A stretch of DNA of 64,000 nt from Lentiprolixibacter aurantiacus (GTDB lineage Bacteria; Bacteroidota; Bacteroidia; Flavobacteriales; Flavobacteriaceae), in the NCBI RefSeq assembly GCF_026241225.1, contig NZ_JAPFQP010000001.1:1178001-1242000 (forward strand), given 5' to 3'. The position numbers were made by a program, and so were the translations under genes. Positions 25,961-35,700 of the stretch are shown here, piece after piece. Positions within the stretch are counted from its first letter, which is position 1, and each line of letters begins with the position of its first letter. The notes under the pieces are model-generated. The model was not told the DNA's origin. It saw only the letters and a list, made by a program, of their open reading frames with translations, and ran no database searches.

Positions 25961-27291
25961 AGAACCTGCCCACTATCTCCCGACGGGAAGTATTCAAAAA
26001 CAGGAAGAGGATCCTCAAAAACCCCTTACCCTTCCACAGAGAAAATTTTGAGCGACTTGGTGACACCTTCAGAGTTAAGGTAATACTTGGCCCCTCGGTG
26101 GTATTTACCAGGGATGCCGGTATTATTGCGCATGTGCTGCAAAAGAACCACAAGAACTACCAGAAATCGACATTGCAAACCCGGGACCTGGCCCGTTATA
26201 TAGGCGAGGGTATTCTCACCGCTACCGGGGAACACTGGAGGGTGCACCGCCGCATGATACAACCGGCATTTCACAGGAAGAAACTGGCCGGACTGTTTGG
26301 CATAATGAAGGAAACCATTGCCCGGGAATTGCAACGCATCACAACGGAAGAAATTATAGATGTGTTTCCCCTTATGGGAGATCTCGCCTTTCAGGTGGTA
26401 GCCAGATCTCTTTTCAGCGGATCGAATATTTCCCACCAGATGAATCGGCTACAGCAAATTACTGAGGATAACCAGCGGATGCTGATACAGGAAATGCGCC
26501 AGCCCTATCTGAAATGGTGGTTTCACCTGAGTGGCAGGATCAAGCGGCACCTGAAAATGGCAGAAGAGGGCAGAAACCTTCTGGATGAACTGATTGAGCG
26601 TCGTATAAGCAGCAAGGAACACCCGGACGACTTGTTGGATATGTTGCTGAACTCCCGCTATGAAGATGGAAGTCCTATGCCCAGGAGACAATTAATAGAT
26701 GAAGTACTCATCCTCTTTACCGCAGGTCATGAAACTACGGCCAACGCCCTGAGCTTTTCCCTTTACCTTTTGGCCAGGCACCCTGAAATTCAGGATAAAC
26801 TCTATGAGGAAGTTAAGAACATAGATTGGGAAGGGGCAGATTTACTTGCCGAACTTCCCAAACTGCAATTCACCAAGCAGTGTATAGAAGAAGCCCTGAG
26901 GCTGTACCCTCCCGTTTACGTTATAGACCGCGTAACCGTACAGGAGGATAAGGCGGGCAAGCTGATTTTTCCCCGGGACACCCTGGTACTACTTTCCATA
27001 TTTGAGCTGCATCGCTCCAGAAAACATTGGGAAGATCCTGAAAAATACAATCCGGAACGCTTTGCACCAGAGCGCAAGAAAGATTTTTCAAAGGTTTATT
27101 ACCCCTTTGGCGGAGGTCCAAGGATGTGTGTGGGTAATAATTTTGCCATGTATGAAATGATGATTACGCTGGGACTTATTGCAAAGCAATATCGTCTGGA
27201 ATCTCCAGCAAATGAGCTGGAATTGGATCCGCTCATTTCTTTAAAGCCAAAGAAAGTTCCCATTCTTTTCCACCCCAGGAGTTCCTGTTAG
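25957..27291 (+). CDS. Cytochrome P450
   Basis: 444-residue soluble class of P450 monooxygenase, with no N-terminal membrane anchor. The heme loop FGGGPRMC has ligand Cys391; the I-helix oxygen-activation motif AGHETT is at 256-261; the ExxR pair is Glu312-Arg315. All essential residues are present. Electrons would come from a ferredoxin or flavodoxin system; no redox partner gene is nearby. Substrate is unknown: fatty acids, terpenoids or carotenoids are all possible. The start overlaps the zinc-ribbon gene by 4 nt. Confidence 0.93.
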   Translation: MKNLPTISRREVFKNRKRILKNPLPFHRENFERLGDTFRVKVILGPSVVFTRDAGIIAHVLQKNHKNYQKSTLQTRDLARYIGEGILTATGEHWRVHRRMIQPAFHRKKLAGLFGIMKETIARELQRITTEEIIDVFPLMGDLAFQVVARSLFSGSNISHQMNRLQQITEDNQRMLIQEMRQPYLKWWFHLSGRIKRHLKMAEEGRNLLDELIERRISSKEHPDDLLDMLLNSRYEDGSPMPRRQLIDEVLILFTAGHETTANALSFSLYLLARHPEIQDKLYEEVKNIDWEGADLLAELPKLQFTKQCIEEALRLYPPVYVIDRVTVQEDKAGKLIFPRDTLVLLSIFELHRSRKHWEDPEKYNPERFAPERKKDFSKVYYPFGGGPRMCVGNNFAMYEMMITLGLIAKQYRLESPANELELDPLISLKPKKVPILFHPRSSC

Positions 27292-27400
27292 GGACTTTGA
27301 TCAGGCATAAAAACCTTACAATTGAAATGGGAAGGAATCTATTAGTATTGAAGGATTTTTTGTTTTAATTTCTTTTCTATTGCTCAAAATTAGGATTGCT

Positions 27401-27408
27401 TATTTTTG
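27401..27408 (+). promoter_or_regulatory. -7 element of queG
   Basis: TATTTTTG, 18 nt after a TTG at 27380-27382, matches the Bacteroidota promoter. It ends 7 nt before the ATG at 27416 and so excludes the longer upstream TTG start. Confidence 0.6.
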
Positions 27409-27415
27409 GGTTATA

Positions 27416-28336
27416 ATGGGATCTCCCGAAAAACATGCGGAAGCAATCAAAGCCGAAGCCAAACGCCTCGGCTTTTTGTCATGCGGTATCTCCAAAGCCG
27501 TATTCCTTGAGGAAGAAGCCCCTCGTCTGGAAAAATGGCTAAAAAAGGGTATGCAGGGAGAAATGCAATACATGGAGAACCATTTCGATAAACGCCTGGA
27601 CCCTCGTTTACTCGTTGATGACGCAAAATCCGTAATCTCTGTTTTGCTCAACTATTTCCCGGAAAAAACCCAGGATGAAGGGACCTATAAAATCTCCCGG
27701 TATGCCTACGGCCAGGACTATCACCATGTAATGAAGTCCAAGTTGAGACAATTAATGGAATTTATAGAGGAGTCTGTTGGAGAAGTAAATGGCAGGGCTT
27801 TTGTAGATTCTGCTCCTGTTCTGGACAAGGCCTGGGCAGCAAAAAGTGGCCTGGGCTGGATAGGGAAGAACAGCAACCTCCTTACACAGCAAGTGGGTTC
27901 CTATTACTTTATCGGAGAACTGATCGTTGATCTGGAATTAGACTACGATGGCCCTGTCACAGATCACTGCGGCAGCTGCACGGCCTGCCTGGATGCATGC
28001 CCTACCCAGGCCATTGTTGAACCTTATGTGGTGGATGGGAGCAAGTGTATTTCCTACTTTACCATCGAACTGAAAAATGAGATCCCCAGTCAAATGAGGG
28101 GCAAGTTTGATGACTGGATATTTGGTTGCGATGTATGCCAGGAGGTTTGCCCCTGGAACCGTTTCTCCAGGCCCCACAGCGAACCCTTGTTTCAACCCCA
28201 TCCGGAGCTGCTGGCCATGGGCAAAAAAGACTGGGAGGAGATCACGGCAGAAGTGTTCCGGAAGGTCTTCAAAAAATCCGCAGTTAAGCGCACCAAATAT
28301 GCCGGACTGAAACGAAATATCAGGTTCCTGGAATAA
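27416..28336 (+). CDS. queG: Epoxyqueuosine reductase QueG
   Basis: 306-residue cobalamin-dependent iron-sulfur enzyme that reduces epoxyqueuosine to queuosine in the wobble base of tRNA. Two [4Fe-4S] motifs are visible: Cys185-x2-Cys188-x2-Cys191-x3-Cys195 ([11 protein letters not shown]) and Cys238-x2-Cys241-x3-Cys245 (CDVCQEVCP). The catalytic Asp region ([13 protein letters not shown]) is kept. I place the start at the ATG of [10 protein letters not shown], since a longer reading from a TTG would put the promoter inside the gene. It follows the P450 gene by 124 nt. Confidence 0.95.
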   Translation: MGSPEKHAEAIKAEAKRLGFLSCGISKAVFLEEEAPRLEKWLKKGMQGEMQYMENHFDKRLDPRLLVDDAKSVISVLLNYFPEKTQDEGTYKISRYAYGQDYHHVMKSKLRQLMEFIEESVGEVNGRAFVDSAPVLDKAWAAKSGLGWIGKNSNLLTQQVGSYYFIGELIVDLELDYDGPVTDHCGSCTACLDACPTQAIVEPYVVDGSKCISYFTIELKNEIPSQMRGKFDDWIFGCDVCQEVCPWNRFSRPHSEPLFQPHPELLAMGKKDWEEITAEVFRKVFKKSAVKRTKYAGLKRNIRFLE

Positions 28337-28473
28337 ATTTCTTGCCGGATACGGGCCTTCATGAACCCAAAGAGGGGCTTAATATGTCGAATGAGCTGGA
28401 TAAAGCCCTATATTGGAACTTTGTTTTTTGCCGTGATAGAGTAAAACCAACTGAAACCACATTGAACTAACTA

Positions 28474-29784
28474 ATGAGAATAAAAAAACCAACACTTAGT
28501 TTTTGGCAGATATTCAACATGAATGTTGGATTTTTGGGAATACAGTACAGTTTTGGACTGCAACAGAGTGCCATCAATCCGATATTCCTTTTCCTGGGGG
28601 CCTCAGAGGAAATTTTACCCATTTTAAATATCGCAGGCCCCGTTACCGGACTGATTGTCCAGCCCCTGATAGGGGCAATTTCTGATAAAACCTGGTCTCC
28701 CCGATGGGGGAGGAGGAAGCCATTTTTCCTTATAGGCGCCCTTTTGGGGAGCTTGTGCCTGTTTGCTTTTCCGCTCAGTCCGGCCTTATGGTTCGCCGTA
28801 GGGTTACTATGGATTTTGGATGTTGGGAATAATATGGCCATGGAGCCCTACAGGGCTTTTGTGGGCGATAAGCTTCCTGAAAAACAACTTAGCATTGGTT
28901 ATCAGATGCAGAGCTTGTTTGTAGGAGCTGGTATTTTGCTGGCCAATGCCTCAATATTTTTGTTCCAGGACTGGTTTGGAGGAGGAGAGGAAATAAGCGG
29001 ACAAGTGCCAAAGTGGTTGTACTATTCGTTCTTTATAGGTTCTTTTTTATCTATTGCCACCATTTTGTGGTCCGTATTGAAAACACCTGAAATTCCACCA
29101 ACCGATGAGGAACTGGAAGAGATCAACCGGCACAAGGCACTTTCATTTTCAGAACGATTCAAAGTGCCATTTGTTGAAATTGCCCATGCGGTTAAGGATA
29201 TGCCCAAGTTCATGTGGAGCCTTTCCGTAGTGTACCTTTTCCAGTGGTACGCCCTCTTTATTTACTGGCAGTTTATTACGCCACTTTTTCGGACTACCAT
29301 GGGCTTCGACACCTCACAGGCGGCTGCCCAAGCAGCAAAGATGAGCACCACTTACAATGTGGTAACTGCAGTAGTAGCCCTTATCCTGGTGCCCTTGACG
29401 ATGAAGTTTGGCGGAAAAAGAATATATGCACTGAGCCTTTTTGGGACATCTATTGCGCTTTTCGCCATACCTCATATCACGGACCCTGTTTATGTATTAT
29501 TCCCTATGGTGTTGTTCGGAATAGGGTGGGCAGCGATGATGGGTATCCCCTACAGTATGGTATCCAAAATTGTGCCCCAGGAAAGGCGGGGGGTCTATAT
29601 GGGAATCCTTAATATGATGATTGTGATTCCCATGGGGATACAAACGCTCACCTTTGGCCCGATCTTTAAAAACCTGCTCGGGGCAAATTCGGTGAACGCC
29701 ATGTTGTTTGCCGGTACCTGTTTTGTAATAGCAGCCAGTCTGGCTCTCCGGTTAAAAGTGGTCAAGGATCCCAACGGGGATTAG
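28474..29784 (+). CDS. MFS transporter, SLC45 (sucrose/maltose-type) family
   Basis: 436-residue major facilitator with about 12 hydrophobic helices. The first helix (FWQIFNMNVGFLGIQYSFGL), the QPLIGAISDKTWS motif and the RRKPFF loop between helices 2 and 3 are typical of SLC45-like sugar transporters. In flavobacteria these often sit in maltose/glucan loci; no glycosidase or regulator gene is adjacent here, so the substrate is inferred only from family. No clear promoter is seen in the 137-nt spacer. Confidence 0.87.
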   Translation: MRIKKPTLSFWQIFNMNVGFLGIQYSFGLQQSAINPIFLFLGASEEILPILNIAGPVTGLIVQPLIGAISDKTWSPRWGRRKPFFLIGALLGSLCLFAFPLSPALWFAVGLLWILDVGNNMAMEPYRAFVGDKLPEKQLSIGYQMQSLFVGAGILLANASIFLFQDWFGGGEEISGQVPKWLYYSFFIGSFLSIATILWSVLKTPEIPPTDEELEEINRHKALSFSERFKVPFVEIAHAVKDMPKFMWSLSVVYLFQWYALFIYWQFITPLFRTTMGFDTSQAAAQAAKMSTTYNVVTAVVALILVPLTMKFGGKRIYALSLFGTSIALFAIPHITDPVYVLFPMVLFGIGWAAMMGIPYSMVSKIVPQERRGVYMGILNMMIVIPMGIQTLTFGPIFKNLLGANSVNAMLFAGTCFVIAASLALRLKVVKDPNGD

Positions 29785-29834
29785 ATATTGCCTGATATTG
29801 TCAGGTGATTTTCCCAAATTCAGGGGAATACCCG

Positions 29835-29842
29835 TAAATTTG
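29835..29842 (+). promoter_or_regulatory. Promoter of malic enzyme gene
   Basis: TAAATTTG matches the -7 element, with TTTTC at 29809-29813 as a possible -33 element (21-nt spacing). It is 16 nt upstream of the ATG. Confidence 0.6.
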
Positions 29843-29858
29843 TGCTTTATTCTATCCT

Positions 29859-32165
29859 ATGACGAACAATAAAAAACGTCGCGAAGCGCTGGTATACCAC
29901 GCCAAACCCCAACCGGGTAAGATAAAGGTGGTTCCAACCAAACCCTATGCTACCCAGAGGGACCTGGCGCTTGCCTATTCACCCGGAGTGGCCGAACCCT
30001 GCCTGGAAATCAATAGGGATAGGGAAAACGTGTATCGCTATACCGCTAAAGGGAATATTGTGGCGGTGATTACTAATGGGACCGCAGTCCTCGGTCTGGG
30101 AGATATTGGCCCTGAGGCAGCAAAGCCTGTGATGGAAGGAAAAAGCCTGCTCTTCAAGATATTCGCTGATATCGATGGAATAGATATTGAGCTTGATACC
30201 AAAGATGTTGACCAGTTTGTAGAAACGGTCAAAACCATAGCTCCTACTTTTGGAGGGATAAACCTTGAAGATATCAAAGCCCCGGAGGCTTTTGAGATTG
30301 AAAGGCGCCTGAAGGAGGAGCTGGATATCCCGGTAATGCATGATGATCAGCATGGTACCGCCATAATATCAGCAGCAGCCCTGCTTAATGCCCTGGAGCT
30401 AACCAACAGGAAAATGGAGGAGGTAAGGATCGTGATAAGCGGAGCTGGTGCAGCTGCCGTATCCTGTACCCGTCTTTACAAGGCCTTTGGAGCCAAAGCC
30501 GAAAACATCCTGATGCTGGACAGCAAGGGGGTTATACGCAAAGACCGGGAAGGGCTCACCCCTGAAAAATTGGAATTCGCAACAGACCTTAAGGTTTCCA
30601 CTCTTGAGGAGGCCATAAAAGGTGCTGATGTCTTTATTGGCCTTTCCATTGCAGATATAATGACCCCGGAAATGCTGCTCTCCATGTCCGAAAACCCAAT
30701 TGTCTTTGCCATGGCGAACCCGGACCCGGAGATTGACTACAACCTTGCCTGTAAAACCCGGGAAGACATCATTATGGCTACAGGCCGGTCTGACCACCCC
30801 AACCAGGTAAACAACGTACTGGGATTCCCCTTTATCTTCAGGGGTGCCCTGGATGTAAGGGCAACCAAGATCAACGAAGAAATGAAAATGGCCGCGGTAA
30901 AAGCCCTGGCCGATCTGGCAAAAGAACCAGTGCCAGAACAGGTTAACATTGCTTATGGAGAAACCAAACTAACTTTTGGCAAGGACTATATCATTCCCAA
31001 ACCCTTTGATCCCAGGCTTATAGCAGAAGTCCCGATGGCCGTAGCCAGGGCTGCTATGGAAAGTGGAGTAGCAAAAGCTCCTGTGGCGGATTGGGAACGC
31101 TACAGGGAAGAATTGCTATCCCGTTCAGGAGATGACAATAAGGTGATCCGGTTGTTGATGAACAGGGCCAAGGCAAACCCAAAGAAAATTGTTTTCGCCG
31201 AGGCGAATCATCTGGATGTGCTTAAGGCGGCCCAGATCGCTTACGAAGATGGATTTGCACTCCCCATTTTGCTCGGTAATCACGGGGTTATTGAAGAATT
31301 GAAGAAGGAGCTGGAATTTGATGCGGATGTGCCGATAATTGATCCCAAGGATCCCTCCAGTGAGGCGACCCGGGAAATTTATGCCGAGCGCTTTTTTGAT
31401 GCGCGAAAGCGAAGCGGGGTTACCCTTTACGGAGCCCGTACCAAGATGAGGGAAAGAAACTACTTTGGGTCTATGATGGTGCTGGTTGGTGACGCCGATG
31501 GCATGATCACCGGCCATTCTCGTGCCTACAATAACGTAATCCGGCCCATATTTGAAGTTATAGGTCGTTCCGCCAATGTAACCAAGGCTGCCACGGCCCA
31601 TATCATGATTACCAACCGAGGTCCGTTAATTTTGGCAGATACCTCAATCAACATTGATCCCAATGCGGAGGAACTTGCAGAAATTACGCGGATGACCGCC
31701 AATCTGGGTACGGCATTTGGATTTGATCCTGTCCTGGCCTTGTTGTCTTATTCGAATTTTGGAGCCTCCAGTCATCCGCATGCCACTAAGGTAAGAGACG
31801 CGGTAAGGCTGTTACACGAAAGGCATCCCGAACTTATTGTGGACGGGGAGATACAAACTGATTTTGCCCTCAACCGTAAATTGCGCAAATCCCAGTTCCC
31901 ATTTTCAAATCTGGTAGACAAACGGGTCAATACACTCATATTTCCCAACCTGGAATCTGCTAACATCACCTACAAACTACTGAAGGAAGTACATGCCTCA
32001 AATTCCATAGGGCCCATTATGCTTGGCCTGAGAAGGGCAGTCCATGTACTGCAGCTGGGCGCCAGTGTGGAGGAAATGGTCAATATGACCGCAGTAGCCG
32101 TTATAGATGCCCAGGAACGTGAAAAGCGCAGGAAGGCACACATGTCCGGGAAAAGGAAGAAATAG
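29859..32165 (+). CDS. maeB: NADP-dependent malic enzyme with phosphotransacetylase-like domain
   Basis: 768-residue MaeB-type enzyme: oxidative decarboxylation of malate to pyruvate with NADP+. Residues about 1-420 form the malic enzyme part, with YSPGVAEPCLEI (40-51), the metal site MHDDQHGTA (about 163-171) and a Rossmann loop VISGAGAAA (about 192). The C-terminal half (about 430-760) is a phosphate acetyltransferase-like domain that is regulatory in characterised MaeB, responding to acetyl-CoA. The next gene, ruvA, starts 23 nt downstream. Confidence 0.95.
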   Translation: MTNNKKRREALVYHAKPQPGKIKVVPTKPYATQRDLALAYSPGVAEPCLEINRDRENVYRYTAKGNIVAVITNGTAVLGLGDIGPEAAKPVMEGKSLLFKIFADIDGIDIELDTKDVDQFVETVKTIAPTFGGINLEDIKAPEAFEIERRLKEELDIPVMHDDQHGTAIISAAALLNALELTNRKMEEVRIVISGAGAAAVSCTRLYKAFGAKAENILMLDSKGVIRKDREGLTPEKLEFATDLKVSTLEEAIKGADVFIGLSIADIMTPEMLLSMSENPIVFAMANPDPEIDYNLACKTREDIIMATGRSDHPNQVNNVLGFPFIFRGALDVRATKINEEMKMAAVKALADLAKEPVPEQVNIAYGETKLTFGKDYIIPKPFDPRLIAEVPMAVARAAMESGVAKAPVADWERYREELLSRSGDDNKVIRLLMNRAKANPKKIVFAEANHLDVLKAAQIAYEDGFALPILLGNHGVIEELKKELEFDADVPIIDPKDPSSEATREIYAERFFDARKRSGVTLYGARTKMRERNYFGSMMVLVGDADGMITGHSRAYNNVIRPIFEVIGRSANVTKAATAHIMITNRGPLILADTSINIDPNAEELAEITRMTANLGTAFGFDPVLALLSYSNFGASSHPHATKVRDAVRLLHERHPELIVDGEIQTDFALNRKLRKSQFPFSNLVDKRVNTLIFPNLESANITYKLLKEVHASNSIGPIMLGLRRAVHVLQLGASVEEMVNMTAVAVIDAQEREKRRKAHMSGKRKK

Positions 32166-32188
32166 TTTTAACTGAGAAACCGATTCGG

Positions 32189-32770
32189 ATGATAGATCAC
32201 TTAAATGGTCGGATGCTTGAAAAGAACCCTACTTACCTGGTTGTGGAATGCGCAGGGGTGGGGTATTTTGTGAATATTTCCCTCAATACCTTTTCCAGGG
32301 TTCCCGATCAGGAAAACATAAGGATTTATACCCATTTACAGGTCAAGGAAGACTCCCATACCCTTTTTGGCTTTGCCGATAAAACGGAGAGGGAGATCTT
32401 TCGCTTGTTAATCTCTGTTTCCGGCATCGGTTCCAGCACCGCGCGCACCATGTTATCGTCCATGAGCCCTGAACAAGTCAGGGATGCCATCGCCTCCGGT
32501 GATGTGGCCCTGATACAGTCAATAAAAGGGATCGGGGCCAAGACTGCACAGCGGGTTATCCTCGACCTGAAGGATAAGATTTTAAAAATCTACAACTTAG
32601 AAGAAGTTTCCACAGATTCAAACAATACAAATAGAGAAGAAGCGTTATCTGCTTTAGAGGTTCTTGGCTTTGCCAGGAAACAGTCAGAGAAGACTGTAGA
32701 CCAGGTTTTATCCCAGGATCCTTCTCTTAGCGCAGAGGACATTATAAAACGGGCGCTGAAAAATTTGTAA
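32189..32770 (+). CDS. ruvA: Holliday junction DNA-binding protein RuvA
   Basis: 193-residue RuvA: N-terminal OB-fold (1-63), two helix-hairpin-helix motifs (ISVSGIGSSTARTML near 74-88 and SIKGIGAKTAQRVI near 110-123), and a C-terminal domain (about 145-193) that contacts RuvB. It tetramerises on Holliday junctions. It lies between malic enzyme and sprA, probably co-transcribed with them. Confidence 0.97.
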   Translation: MIDHLNGRMLEKNPTYLVVECAGVGYFVNISLNTFSRVPDQENIRIYTHLQVKEDSHTLFGFADKTEREIFRLLISVSGIGSSTARTMLSSMSPEQVRDAIASGDVALIQSIKGIGAKTAQRVILDLKDKILKIYNLEEVSTDSNNTNREEALSALEVLGFARKQSEKTVDQVLSQDPSLSAEDIIKRALKNL

Positions 32771-32775
32771 CTAGT

Positions 32776-35700
32776 TTGAAAAAAGGGGCGTTTTCAACTC
32801 TTAAATCCTGTTCATTTAAGGTTGCTTTCCTGTTTACCTTATTTCTTGTCGGATCCCACGGGGTTTCTGCACAGGAAGAACAGCCTGCGGACTCCGTACA
32901 GACAGGAGTTGCCCTGGGACGTATTCTTCTTGAAAACCCTGAGAGCATAGTCTCTAAATATACCTACGATCCTAAGTTAGACCGCTACATCTACACAGAG
33001 ACTGTTGGTGAATTCAACATCAGCTATCCCATAATTCTAACGCCCGAACAATACCTTGAACTGGTCCGGAAAGAAGGAATGAAGACCTACTTCAAGGACA
33101 AGATCGACGCCTATTCGGGTAAGAAGGCAGGAAGTGAAGAGGCCCGTAAGAACCTGCTCCCCAATTTCTATGTCAACAACAGTTTCTTTGAATCTGTTTT
33201 CGGAGGCAATACCATTGAAGTGATCCCACAGGGTTCCGTTGCCATGGACCTGGGTGTGATATGGCAGAAAAACGACAACCCGGCCTTATCCCCTCGGAAC
33301 AGGACTAACCTGTCCTTTGATTTTGATCAGCGAATCAGCCTGAGTATGCTTGGAAAGATAGGGGAGCGACTGCAGGTAACAGCCAATTACGATACCGAGG
33401 CTACATTCGATTTCCAGAACCTCGTAAAACTGGATTATACGCCAACCGAGGATGATATTATCAGGAAGATTGAAATCGGTAATGTAAACCTGCCCCTGAA
33501 CAGTTCACTTATAACCGGAGCGCAAAGCCTTTTCGGGGTTAAAACACAACTTCAGTTCGGGAGGACTACGGTAACTGCAGTGTTTTCCGAGCAACGTTCC
33601 CAGAACAATACTGTAGTAGCCCAGGGAGGTGGTACTTTGAATGAATTTGAACTCACCGCACTGGATTACGACGAGGACCGTCATTTTTTCCTGTCGCAAT
33701 ACTTTCGGGATCAATACGATCAGGCCCTGGAAAATTACCCCTTTATTCGCAGCCAGGTTCAGATTACCCGCCTTGAGGTTTGGGTTACTAACAGGAGCCA
33801 GCAAACCCTTAATGTACGGAATGTGGTGGCACTCCAGGATCTGGGAGAACCCATCAAGGAGAAAACCAGGATAGGTATTGCCAATGGGGAGCCCGCCGGT
33901 TTCTTCAATATTCTGGCTTCCAACCCTGAAGTTCCCAGGAACGGGGCAAACGATTTTGATCCGGCGCTTATTGGCAACGGCGGGTTATTGACGGAAGAAA
34001 TTCGGGACATAGCCACCGTAGATGATGGCTTTTCAGTGTCTACCGGCTATCAGATCAACCAGGGGTTTGATTATGCGATCCTTGAAAATGCACGCAAACT
34101 GGAACAGGGAAGGGACTATTCCTTCAATTCCCAGCTGGGCTATATCTCCCTGAACCAGCGATTGAGCAATGATGAAGTCCTTGCAGTAGCTTTCCAGTAT
34201 ACCTTCAACGGAGAGGTCTTTCAGGTGGGAGAGTTTGCCAATGGAGGGATCGACGCAACAACGGTTTCGGCCGGGGTAACCCCTGAAATCAACAATAATA
34301 CACTGGTGCTGAAATTGCTGAAAAGCAATATCACCAACGTCAATGACCCTATCTGGGACCTGATGATGAAGAACATCTATTCCACCGGGGCATTCCAGCT
34401 GAGCCAGGAAGATTTTAAGTTCAATATCCTTTATTCGGATCCAACCCCGAGGAATTATATTACACCAGTTGATCCCAACGATGGTTGGCCCACGGTTCCC
34501 GAGCCTCTTGAAGACCGCATCCTTATCGATGTCTTTAATCTGGATCGCTTAAACATCTATAACGATGTGCAACCTGGCGGAGATGGTTTCTTTGATTTCA
34601 TTCCGGGAATTACGGTAAATACACAGGGAGGGCAGATCATCTTTACCAAGGTAGAGCCTTTCGGAGAATACCTCTTCAACGTTCTGGGTGGAGGTACCTA
34701 TGATGCGGAAGATGATCAGGGGTATAACCTCAACCAGCAAAAGTACGTATTCAGGAACATGTATGCGCAAACCAAGGCGGCTTCCTTGCAGGATGCAGAA
34801 AAGAACAGGTTCCGACTTAAGGGACGATATAAATCTGAAGGCTCAGGGGGCATTCCCATCGGGGCTTTCAATGTGCCCAGGGGTTCTGTACGGGTAACTG
34901 CCGGGGGCAGACAATTGCAGGAAGGAATTGATTATACAGTGAACTACCAGGCAGGAACAGTACAAATACTGGACCCCAGCTTGCAGGCTTCCAACACGCC
35001 CATCAATATTTCTGTGGAAAACAACGCGGTTTTTGGACAACAGACCAGGCGCTTTACCGGAGTAAACGTTGAGCACAAATTCAATGAAAATTTTATTCTG
35101 GGAGCTACCCTGCTGAATCTGAATGAACGGCCACTCACCCAGAAATCCAATTTTGGCGTAGAACCGGTAAATAATACAATTTTTGGCCTCAACGGAAATT
35201 TTTCTACTGAGATACCTTTTTTAACCCGCCTGGCTAACAAATTACCCAACATAGATACGGATGTTCCATCAAACCTTTCCGTAAGGGGGGAAGTGGCTGT
35301 TCTAAGACCCAATTCTCCTAAGAATGCCGATTTCCGGGGGGAAACCACCACTTACCTTGACGATTTTGAAGGGGCGCAGGCGCTGATAGATATACGCTCT
35401 TCACTGGGTTGGTCTCTGGCCAGTACACCTGAAGAATTCAAGGTAGATGGAGAGGACGACCTGGAAACCGGATTTGAAAGGGCTAAAATGGCCTGGTATA
35501 CCATAGATCCTATATTCTACACCAACCAGAGGCCGTCTACGATCTCAGACAATGATATTTCAACCAATGCCACAAGGCGCGTGTTTATTGATGAAGTCTT
35601 CCCGCAGATAGATGTGGCACAGGGCCAAACCACAGTACAAAATACCCTGGACCTGGTATACTATCCGAACCGGCGAGGGCCTTACAACGCCAATACCAAT

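Noticed and set aside
28337-28473. Possible small gene or terminator before the MFS gene
   Set aside because: The short frames have no signature, and no stable stem with a T-tract is visible.
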